Part shown: positions 10,510 to 18,889 of the stretch, one piece after another
Layout: each line of letters begins with the position of its first letter
Position numbering within the stretch: the first letter of the stretch is position 1
Assembly: GCA_002786025.1 (NCBI GenBank)
Contig: NHNW01000051.1
Coordinates: 291,102-355,101 of the forward strand
DNA: 64,000 nt
Reading direction: 5' to 3'
From: Zasmidium citrigriseum
Taxonomy: Eukaryota > Ascomycota > Dothideomycetes > Mycosphaerellales > Mycosphaerellaceae
Position numbers and translations under genes: made by a program
The notes under the pieces: generated by a model
The model's input: only the letters and a program-made list of their open reading frames with translations
Told to the model about the DNA's origin: nothing
Databases searched by the model: none

Positions 10510-11481
10510 ATGGCGCGCTTTGAGGACCTCCCTGCGGAGCTTCAAATGCAGATTTTCCGATATGCCGTGCGGGACGACAAGTGCATCATTCCCTCTGCGG
10601 CATTCGAGGTTGACAAATTGAGGTCCCAACATGGCTTCTACTTCCTCAGCGAGCGGATCACGGCATTCAATGAGACAGGTGGCGTCCTCAAGCACTACCT
10701 CGACGCATTAGGCGAGCATATCATCAACAACGCCCCTGAGATTTTCGCCAACGTCCGCGACTTCAACTTCACCAATATCAAGGCGTTTCTCAGTGTCTTG
10801 GCCCGCAAAGAGCGACTCGACGATTTCCAAGACCGCGTCAACATGACGTCCCGCCCACGAGAGATCCTGGTCGGCCACATCACGACCAAGAGCATGCCCA
10901 AGACATACAAGAAATTCTTTACCTTCAACAAGTTCCAGAATGGGCTCCTGGGCCGACTTCCCCCTGCCAAGAAGCTCTGCTTGAGCCACTGGGTTTCGGA
11001 GTGCGAAGACTATCGGCGTCTTGAGATGATGCAGAAGGAGCTGGGCTTGGATGGCCTCGATTCCAAGGCAAGAAAGGGATTGGGACATCAGCTCGACACT
11101 TTGTCCCGTGCGATAGGCGAGCAGATCGAGCACTATCGCGAACGGGATGGACGGCAAGAGCGGGAAGATGAGCAGGCTTATTGGCTGAACTTGAAGGCTC
11201 GCATTGCGAGTGGCACCCTGGACGATGCCGTCGAGGAAGAAGAGGACGCTGTTGCGGGTGCTGATCAGGGCGAAGAGTTGGGAGATAATCTCGGAGATGA
11301 CGACGACAACGACTACGATGCCGCAGTCGCCAGTGCAGATGAAGAGATTGAGGAGCAGATGGATTTGGACGAAGAGACCGAAGAGCCCCATCAGCCACAG
11401 AACCTATTCTCTCAACCAATGTCTTCTTGGCAAGGTCTGGTCAACCAGATCGCCTGGAACAATGGCCAGCTCGGCTGGTAA
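10510..11481 (+). CDS. F-box-like protein with acidic tail, module copy 3
   Basis: Single exon, 323 aa. ATG 10510 (CTCCACCATGGCG) is a good Kozak context and puts the F-box-like motif at once: MARFEDLPAELQMQIFRYAV. Next comes DDKCIIPSAAFEV, matching DKFVIPTKNYS in copy 4. The core has APEIFANVRDFNFTNIKAFL, REILVGHITTKSMPKTYKK, FFTFNKFQNGLL and CLSHWVSECEDYRRLEMM, all with counterparts in copies 2 and 4. The last ~90 residues are strongly acidic (EEEEDAVAGADQGEE and beyond) and end in a Trp/Gln-rich segment (MSSWQGLVNQIAWNNGQLGW). No introns. An SCF substrate-adaptor role is possible from the F-box-like start but no substrate domain such as LRR or WD40 is visible. Confidence 0.75.
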   Translation: MARFEDLPAELQMQIFRYAVRDDKCIIPSAAFEVDKLRSQHGFYFLSERITAFNETGGVLKHYLDALGEHIINNAPEIFANVRDFNFTNIKAFLSVLARKERLDDFQDRVNMTSRPREILVGHITTKSMPKTYKKFFTFNKFQNGLLGRLPPAKKLCLSHWVSECEDYRRLEMMQKELGLDGLDSKARKGLGHQLDTLSRAIGEQIEHYRERDGRQEREDEQAYWLNLKARIASGTLDDAVEEEEDAVAGADQGEELGDNLGDDDDNDYDAAVASADEEIEEQMDLDEETEEPHQPQNLFSQPMSSWQGLVNQIAWNNGQLGW

Positions 11482-12045
11482 GGGGTGGTGGATGGTGGGA
11501 TGAGGCAGAAAGCAGGGCAGGGGAAGCATTGTTTGCGATAAGGAGGTTCTGTGTTGTTTGATTGAGTCATTTCGTGTTCAATGACTGCTTCTGTGCCAGA
11601 GAATGCAAGATGATGGTACCGGCGCCGTGTGCTGCAGCCTTCGAGATATTGTATGCTAGAAAGTCTACACCATGACGCTTGTCACTGTGCTCAATGCCAA
11701 AAGATGCCCGTCAGTTCCCATTCATTCGTCCCTTCGATTCTGCGCCGGAGATACTAGTACCTTCCGTCTCTACTAGTGTGGTACCTACCTGCTCTCCAGT
11801 AGCCGTTGAACAATTCGATCGTGCTTGCCTTTCGTAGAAGGTCGTTGACAGCGATCTCTTTTTCCTTGTGTTCTTGACCAAATCCCTTTGTTTGATTGCT
11901 AAAGACCTCATTTGACTATCATTGAGAGCTTGAACAAAGAGACATACGCGAGACGGATGCGGACATGTCACCAGAATGCAAAACTGGAGCATCTCCATGC
12001 TTTGGCGGGCCGCTGCTGCGAATACAGGTAATCCAGAGCTACAAA
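11482..12045. other. Intergenic between modules 3 and 4
   Basis: About 560 bp with no supported gene. The frame of Cys-rich copy 4 is open for 27 codons upstream of its chosen ATG, but the family alignment does not support that extension. Confidence 0.45.
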
Positions 12046-13107
12046 ATGCCTTGTGACGATCGTCCTCACCACCTTCGCGGAAACCGGCCTGCCACTGTGG
12101 CACGTCCACCACCATGCCATCCTAATAGGCCTCTTTGCGACAGACGTGATGCTCATGAGGATACAGAAGGGTTTGCTGTTTGCGACAATTGCAACGACCA
12201 CACGCTACACATACTTTTCTTGGAGCCAGGACCCACACTCGCAAATCCACAAGGACCCGCCAATCGCCGGTTATTGAGCAATGGCTTTGCATACATTCAA
12301 AACGTCATCGGTCCAATGGATCAGCCCGGCCTTGGACCCCCTGAGCCACCTCTACCGCAGCCCGCAGCCCATGTTTGGGTTCCTCAATGGCAGATAGGCG
12401 CCGAAAACAACACTGGAATCCTTGAGCGACCTGAACCAATTTTCCACGGCTTTCTCACCAGGGTTTGCAAAGATTGCGAGGTCAGTATTCAGCAGGAAAT
12501 CATATGTCGGGCCAACGACGACATACTACGCACGCGGCACGAGGTAGAAACCTGGGAGCAATACCCAGAGATATCTTGCACTTGCAAATCGACCCTAGGA
12601 ATGACATTGCCACTGCAGGAAAGATTGTGCAGGCCTCACCGGCAGGAGGTCTGGGAAGATCTCGTAGCCAAACGAGATGCCAATGACGACTGGTTGCGGA
12701 ACGTTGAATGGGATCGGAAAACACAAAGGCTGGTGCAGGCCAAGCCAGCTACTTTGCGAAAACGAGTACGCGATCCAGGATTCTATCGTGCTTGTCGAGT
12801 AAGTCACGATGCTCGAAAGGTCCAACAACACGGCAAGAGGCTAACGTCGTCCTTAGTGTGGCAAGGAGATCAATCACACGGATCCAGATCAGCCTGAGTG
12901 CTACATATGCATGGTAAGCGATTCATGAAATACGAGGATCGATAACACTGACGTTCTCGCCAGGCGTGTGAGGGCTGGGTCAGTCTCTATGGCCCGCATA
13001 CGTTCTACACTGGAAACGATGCCAACCACAAGTTGCAGAAGGTCATGATACAACAAAGGAATTTTGCAACAAGATATAAGCTTGGGCGCCCGAAGGTCAA
13101 TATCTAG
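12046..13107 (+). CDS. Cys-rich putative zinc-binding protein, module copy 4
   Basis: Three exons: 12046-12798, 12857-12913, 12964-13107 (introns 58 and 50 bp, phase 0, conserved in place); 317 aa. The start is fixed by MPCDDRPHH, matching copy 3. Landmarks: PLCDRRDAHEDTEGFAVCDN followed by CNDHTLHILFLEP; VPQWQIGAENNTG (compare VQAWQIGNENNTG in copy 3); HGFLTRVCKDCEVSIQQEI; YPEISCTCKSTLGM; RLCRPHRQEVWEDLVAKRDA followed by NDDWLRN; FYRACR|CGKEI; ECYICM|ACEGW; and a basic C-terminal ATRYKLGRPKV. As in its relatives there is no signal peptide. F-box-like copy 4 follows 562 bp downstream, the widest spacing of the four modules. Function unknown. Confidence 0.8.
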
Positions 13108-13669
13108 CGTTTTATCTCTGATGCAATGCTAGACTTGTTAATCAATGCGGATACCCAAATAGCTTGTTTGTGTTTCGCTGATGCGTTGACGTTTCGCTTC
13201 TACTACATCGTGACCATTCAGACAATCCGGGAGTCATGAGTATGCATAAGTTAGAGATAGCAAGCGCTGTACGCGAGGTACATAACTATCGCCATGACGG
13301 ACTTTTTCAAAAGCATGTAATTCATGCTCATTCTATAGCTTTGTTAGGGCAACATGCGCGGTATTATAGAAAGACAGAGACGGAGGACATAGGCCGATGA
13401 TTGATGGCTTGCCATCATAGGCCGGCAGCGTCTTCATGTGAATGTGGGGTTAAGTGAATGTTGACAGCAGACTGTCCGCGCTGGCGCCGATCTTGGCACG
13501 CACCTCGAATCTTGCGGCAGTCACTCGCCCGCCGTCGCAGTTCTTCCTACTTCATTTCCATTCCGGCATCAGAAACTCGCACCGCAGATCTGCACACATC
13601 GCCAACTTGTCTGCGTCACAACGAACACTGCTTCTCTTCTGCTTTTCGACACAACTCGACTTCATCAAA
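13108..13669. other. Intergenic within module 4
   Basis: Holds the 3' end of Cys-rich copy 4 and the promoter of F-box-like copy 4. No gene is seen; the GTGAATGT elements at 13438-13465 are listed separately. Confidence 0.45.
13438..13465 (+). promoter_or_regulatory. Tandem GTGAATGT elements before F-box-like copy 4
   Basis: GTGAATGTG at 13438 and GTGAATGTTGAC at 13454 are in direct repeat 16 bp apart, about 205-230 bp before the ATG. The longer one is identical to the element before copy 3. Confidence 0.45.
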
Positions 13670-14608
13670 ATGGCAAGCACCGACGAGATCTTCCCAGCAT
13701 TCGCTCGCCTCCCGAACGAGCTCCTGGATCGCATCTTCCGCGACGTCCTGATGCACGACAAGTTCGTCATCCCAACCAAAAACTACAGCACCGCCAAATA
13801 CCAGGTCAAGTTCAAGTTCCCATTCCTGAGCACGCAGTGCACGGCATTTGGCAACTCCAGCAAGCTGGGTCAGGTCTACCAGGAGATTCTGGGCGACTAC
13901 ATCGTCTACACTGTTGCCGAGGTCTATGCAAATGTCAAGGACCTCAATTTCGCTGGCATCCGGGCTTTCCTCAGAGTGCTAGCGACAAGAGGCCAGCTAT
14001 CCCAGTTCCGATGGGATGAAGATGGCATGATGCCTCCTCGAGGCATGACCGTACTTCACAGAGCCACTCGTCAATTTCCAGACACCCTCGACCGCGTCTT
14101 CAGCTTCAACAAGTTTGTTGGCGGACTCGAGGAGAACTTCGAGTACCCAAGCAACCTCGATTGCCACCACGAAGTGGTCGCCTGCGAGAACCCGCTGACT
14201 ATCGAGCGCTTGCTCTGCAAGGTCGCTGGAGCCGGCGTCTTTGGAGACCAACTCGACCTCACGTTGTCGGCGCTGAAGAAGTTCCACCAGGGTCGGCTGG
14301 ACGAAATCTTCACGGACAGAGCTCACAGAGAGGCAGCACGAGCGGAGCGCCACCTTCTCATGGCAGCTGGAGAGCTGTGGGACGAGGCGGAGGCTCTCAA
14401 TCGTACCGCTAGGAATGGCGACAGTCCAAATGAAGATCTCAGCGAGGGCGAATACGACTACGCCAACGAAGAGACCGACGAGGGTTCTTCCGGTGCCTCG
14501 AACTTGGAGAGAGAAGAGGTCCTGGAGCAAGATGAGGATGTCGTGATGGGCGAGGCAGACGACAACGGCGGCTTTGCTCATGGTCACTACGACCTAGACT
14601 CGCAATAG
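13670..14608 (+). CDS. F-box-like protein with acidic tail, module copy 4
   Basis: Single exon, 312 aa. The frame is open 72 codons upstream, but ATG 13670 (CAAAATGGCA) gives MASTDEIFPAFARLPNELLD, placing the F-box-like motif (LPNELLDRIFRDVL) near the N-terminus as in copy 3. Core signatures: HDKFVIPTKNYSTAKYQ, VAEVYANVKDLNFAGIRAFL, RGMTVLHRATRQFPDTLDRV, FSFNKFVGGL and HHEVVACENPLTIERLL. A charged helical region (ALKKFHQGRLDEI...RAHREAARAERHLL) leads into an acidic C-terminus (SEGEYDYANEETDEG and EEVLEQDEDVVMGEADDN). It is intronless, like copies 2 and 3. This is the last copy of the array; the paralogy with copy 3 is clear by eye over the full core. Confidence 0.75.
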   Translation: MASTDEIFPAFARLPNELLDRIFRDVLMHDKFVIPTKNYSTAKYQVKFKFPFLSTQCTAFGNSSKLGQVYQEILGDYIVYTVAEVYANVKDLNFAGIRAFLRVLATRGQLSQFRWDEDGMMPPRGMTVLHRATRQFPDTLDRVFSFNKFVGGLEENFEYPSNLDCHHEVVACENPLTIERLLCKVAGAGVFGDQLDLTLSALKKFHQGRLDEIFTDRAHREAARAERHLLMAAGELWDEAEALNRTARNGDSPNEDLSEGEYDYANEETDEGSSGASNLEREEVLEQDEDVVMGEADDNGGFAHGHYDLDSQ

Positions 14609-15923
14609 CCGCTGGTTGACTTCGCAATTCTCGTTGCTTCGAAATTGGATGGACAACGCGTTGCTGAATATGACACACGCTTGGTTCCATAGGAGTTGGA
14701 TGGAGAAACTTGCTGTCAGTGCATGGAGGTATGTTGTCAGGGATAGAAGCTGGTGGTATGGCCGGTCGAAGTTGCGGTCCTGGATGAAGGTTGCGGCGAA
14801 AGGATGTGGGCTTTTCTGTGGACTGTAATGCATGTAAAGTGCACTTGAAGGTCAGGGGCATTGTATTGGAGATTGTATCAGGGGAGACTGAAGCTTCCGG
14901 ACCAAGGTAGCCGCTCAGTATCCTTCGTCACAGAATGGACCTGTTACGACAAGGCATCGTTCCAGAGCTTTGTGCCAATGTGTCAGCACAGGTTTTGTGC
15001 AACAATATAAAATGTCTGGGTACTGCAATGCATTGAGCTGACGGAAGGGTAGAACTCGTGGATGCGGGCCTCGTGTGTCCAAATTTGCAAACATTATACT
15101 CTGCTTTGAAGCATGATTAGCACATTCGGCCACAGGTAGCTGAGAATTGGGCATCCCGTCCGCTCTGCCATACACAAGCAGCTGACCGCCTGATTAGTAC
15201 TATAGTGGGTGACCATATGGGAATACCGGGTGCTGAATGTTTTTGTCTTTTTGCCCTTGCTACGGCAAGAAATTTTTGCCGCCGACGCCGGCGAAGCCTC
15301 GGAGTGGAACTTGGATTGAGTGGCGACAAGAGCGATGATGTTGGAGCACTCCTTCTTATCTGCATTTCAATGCTCTACGATCGTGTTTGGGAAGATTAGT
15401 ATCTTGCGTGAAGCATCGAAAAGACCCAGCTTCAATGTAAGGCTGAGGTTCGTCGACTTTTTTACAGTGGCCTCGTACGGCAGTTCCAACAGGAAAAGAC
15501 GGAATGATTGCTGAAGGAAGGAGATCTTTTCACAATCAAGGTGTCTGTAATCGGACGAGGTTGTGCTTAGTCTTGTATCTGAACGTATGATGGGTAGTGC
15601 GACTGGTGACGGACGGGAGACAGGATGCCGAGCATCATGCTTTTATTTGGTTGTGATAAGTAGAGCGGGCTATGTTTCTCCCTTAATCACAGCAGATATG
15701 CTGCTCCAATCCAAAAGTCCACCAAAGAGTGATCTTGCTGTATCGAGTTGCGTGAGCTACTGTAACAGCCACATGACCAGCAATTGCCGTTCTGCGGGCA
15801 ATGGGAGGAGCGAGGCATTAGAACGAAATGTTTGAATTAATTATGGAGACTAAGTCGGATTAGCTGTCACTTCTTTCTGTGTAACGGACAAAGAAAAGAC
15901 ACACTTACAACAATGTCTCGAAC
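14609..15923. other. Intergenic, no gene seen
   Basis: About 1.3 kb after the array with several short open frames on both strands, none with a domain, signal peptide or paralogue. It marks the passage from the gene-dense array to the effector-like pair. Confidence 0.45.
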
Positions 15924-16268
15924 TTAGCGTGGTCCATCTTCCCCGGTATACCTCTCAATTACTTGAAAAGCCGACACTTCATCGTTCCTCGCCAAGAAGC
16001 ACTGGTTATCCAAGATCGTGTGAGATACAGTCGCTGAACAGCCTCCTGCAGGGTATAGCAGGACAGTCTCGTTATTCCTGATCCCGTCGATGATCACAGA
16101 GCCCGGGTCCCTGCCTCCCTTCCACGGTGCGCAGGACATGACGCTGTCGATTGTGTATGTGAAGAGGATTTCTGAGTTGCAGACGTTGCCGGCGTAGCCT
16201 TCGATGTAGACGGCTCTCGCAAGGCTGAGGAGACTTGCGGTCGCCATGGAGAAGATGCATATGCGCAT
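15924..16268 (-). CDS. Small secreted Cys protein, effector-like 1
   Basis: Single exon, 114 aa. The N-terminus (MRICIFSMATASLLSLARA) is a signal peptide with likely cleavage after ARA. The mature part of about 95 residues has four Cys with spacing C-15-C-30-C-12-C (NVC, MSC, GGC, NQC). The + strand gene at 17348 encodes a protein with spacing C-15-C-31-C-11-C and similar flanking residues (LLYPAGGCSATV against RIFSDNKCTTEL), so the two are probably paralogues. Four Cys could form two disulphides. Small size, secretion and closeness to a repeat block are usual for effector candidates of plant-associated fungi, but no known effector is recognised. An upstream Met choice at 16268 versus 16247 does not alter the mature part. 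Confidence 0.65.
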   Translation of the reverse strand: MRICIFSMATASLLSLARAVYIEGYAGNVCNSEILFTYTIDSVMSCAPWKGGRDPGSVIIDGIRNNETVLLYPAGGCSATVSHTILDNQCFLARNDEVSAFQVIERYTGEDGPR

Positions 16269-17347
16269 GGTGAGGAGTAGTTGGCGGGACTGACGGAGAG
16301 GAGCGAGAAGTGGGTTGAATGATCTAGTAACTTGGGCAAAAGAAAAATGCTTATCAACTTATAGCCGCTCTTCCTTGTCCGGTGCTATTTGGTACCGCTC
16401 TCATGTCATGACGTGCTGTAGTAGCTTCCGTGGCCATTGATGACCAATCCTCAACGTTGAGGTGGGAAGAAACTCGCTAGGGTCACATGGCGGTGGAAGG
16501 ACGCATTGGGTGTTGAACTCGGCAATGTCGCTGGTGTTCATCTACGAATGCAATGGCGAGGTGCTCTTGTTCCTCGCACGATGCCTAGGAGTATCTATAT
16601 TGATTGGTTGCTCGTGAGGTCTCGGTAAACGTTGAGCGCATAAGGCTCGAAGGACGACGATGTCATTTCGACGATCCAAGTCCTTGATGCGTGTATGCCC
16701 TACCATGGTCTATGATGCTAGCCTATCAAATATTGCATGAACAGCAGAACATTGTCCGGCGCGAAGGACAGTTACACTGAGAGGGAAGGAACTAGAGCCG
16801 ATCGAGTAGACCTTGTTCTCCGATTAGCATGTGATTATTGTACCACTGGCCGAAGAGCCTTCGTTCCGCGGACTTCAACAGCTAGATATAGCAAGTTCAG
16901 TATCCAGTTAAAAGTCTGAATACGGCCTATGCCCAAGTCCTGGATGGGAACGAGAGACTAGCATCCTTTCCGGTCAACTATACGGCCTCAATAAGCTTCA
17001 CGTCATATATCTCTCCACAATCCGGCCTCTGAAATCGAAACGATGACCAAGCACGTTCATCTAGCCAATAAAAACCTATTCATCAATGGGGATGTTGCGC
17101 GGAGCTCGTCTCCTAGTTTGTAACATCTCATGTTGGATCAGCTCACTAAGGCTGCGTGCAGCTGCATGGGTGCGAGATACCACCGAGGACCAAACAAGAT
17201 ACTGTCGATAGGCGCACGTGTGCAACTTGCCATGGGAAAATGAAGATGCTCGATGAAGGGATCGAAACGTTTATAAAATGCAGCGATACTGTCTTATCTG
17301 CTTTGCAACTCGATTGAATCAGAACGCCAATCACAACCACATCAACT
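16269..17347. other. Divergent promoter region of the secreted pair
   Basis: About 1.1 kb between two head-to-head small secreted protein genes. It contains no convincing gene. TATAAAA at 17272-17278, about 70 bp before ATG 17348, may be the TATA box of the + strand gene. Confidence 0.45.
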
Positions 17348-17818
17348 ATGTCGTCTCATTTGACAATTCTCTCGATAGCAACGCTGTTATGCAGCTATTC
17401 GCTTGCCGTCGACATTTCTTTCACGCAAGCCGCGGAATGCCAACCACAAGCCTTGTACGGAATTCGCAACGTCTCAGCCGTGGCGTGTTACGACCTCACC
17501 AAGAACCGCGAGAACGCCAGTTCTGTCGACCTCCGCAATTTCCAACCCAACCAGAAGGTCCGCATCTTCTCTGACAACAAGTGTACCACAGAGCTCTACA
17601 CAGCTCGAGAGACAACGTGTTACACGCCCCTGGCTACCTCCCAAGTCAGACCCTTGCTTTTAGCGCCGGAAGCTAGGCCGCTAGTGTTCGGATATTTTGT
17701 TCCGCGGCCAATCAGCTTCCTTGCGCAGCAAGGGTCTGAGGATCTTTTGTGCAGGCTGGTCATTTTGACACTGCCAAAACCACTATCTCAACAACTCCTC
17801 GCAAACACAAGAACTTAA
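17348..17818 (+). CDS. Small secreted Cys protein, effector-like 2
   Basis: 156 aa as read in one exon. Signal peptide MSSHLTILSIATLLCSYSLA with likely cleavage after SLA. The mature part has the four-Cys frame C-15-C-31-C-11-C (AEC, VAC, NKC, TTC) shared with the divergent neighbour. The paralogue ends about 25 residues after its last Cys, whereas here the frame runs about 57 residues further (TPLATSQVRPLLLAPEARPL and on) with no similarity, and stops about 70 bp before the RIP-mutated block begins. The original 3' end may therefore have been replaced or an intron may start near 17643 (caaGTCAGA); the C-terminal part of the model is uncertain. The first ~100 residues are well supported. Confidence 0.6.
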   Translation: MSSHLTILSIATLLCSYSLAVDISFTQAAECQPQALYGIRNVSAVACYDLTKNRENASSVDLRNFQPNQKVRIFSDNKCTTELYTARETTCYTPLATSQVRPLLLAPEARPLVFGYFVPRPISFLAQQGSEDLLCRLVILTLPKPLSQQLLANTRT

Positions 17819-17893
17819 TACTTGGAGGTCGTAGAGCAAGACATTGCGAAAACAATAATACAAAAATCATATCGATGCGACGTTAGGAAGGGG

Positions 17894-17906
17894 GTTAAAT
17901 AAGCAA
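17894..17906 (+). repeat. Possible left terminal inverted repeat of block 1
   Basis: gttaaataagcaa at the left edge pairs with ttgcttattaaac at 28271-28283: read on the opposite strand the right copy is gtttaataagcaa, one mismatch in 13. Both sit at the edges of the mutated block. The match is short and AT-rich, so chance is possible. Confidence 0.35.
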
Positions 17907-18250
17907 GGAGGGCTAGTAAAGTTATGTCTTAGTAGCTCCTAGGTTAATATTAGTATAGGCTTAGAAAATCGCAAAAATCAAGTTATACTAAGCTCGTAGA
18001 GCTAGACACGGTAATTCCAATAGTATAGATACGATATTCGTATAACGCTTTATTATTACGTTATTATCTATTAGAGGAAATAAGTACTAAGCCTAACTAC
18101 CTAAGGTAGCTTCTTGTAGTAAACATTTACTTACTTGTACGCCTATTATAAGATTGCTAGTAATTAGTATAAAGCTCGTATAGACAGGATTTTGTTATTA
18201 TCTCGTCGCGTCGCGTTGTTACGTCGTCTACCCGCCTCGCCTATACGCTA

Positions 18251-18336
18251 TAATACTACTTCTTATAATACTACTTCTTATAATACTACTTCTCGTAATA
18301 CTACTTCTCGTAATACTACTTCTCGTAATACTACTA
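18251..18336 (+). repeat. 15-bp tandem repeat inside block 1
   Basis: Five units of taatactacttctta or taatactacttctcg plus a partial sixth. The third-to-last pair of bases differs only as TA versus CG between units. Confidence 0.85.
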
Positions 18337-18889
18337 GATAGTATTTACCTTCTTCCTATTCTCTCTATTTATAATCTACTTTATCTAGACTTATATAGTA
18401 TAACCCCCTATTATAGCTACTATATATTCTAATCCCTAGGCCTCGTCTTTATCCCTCGACGAGCTTAATAAGACTCTAGAGCGCCTAGCCTAGTTCTAAG
18501 ATATCCTTAGTACTATATAGAAAGAAGAGGAAAAGGATTCTAAGCGTACTACGCTACTACTTATATCTAAGCTACCTAGCTAAGAAGAGTCTAACGAGGA
18601 GGAGCCTAGCGAGGATTAATAGGTTAGCGAGGATTAATAGGTTAGTAGTAATAATAAGGGAGATAATAAGGAATAAGACGAGGAGGAAGAAGATAAGAAA
18701 GAAGATAAGGATAAAGATAGCTTATTTAAGGATCCTAGCCTAGACGAAGATAATAACGAGGAGGAATACTAGCTACTAAGTAATAACGAGCTCGATATCG
18801 AGGATCTAATAGGAGAGCGTAATAGCGCGAACGAGAGAGACGATTAGAAAGAACTTCTATAAGATAAGCCTAAGCCTAAGGTAACTAGT

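Noticed and set aside
18241..18336. Possible CRISPR array or centromeric satellite
   Set aside because: Only a short 15-bp tandem repeat without spacers, too short for a satellite, in a eukaryotic RIP-mutated element.
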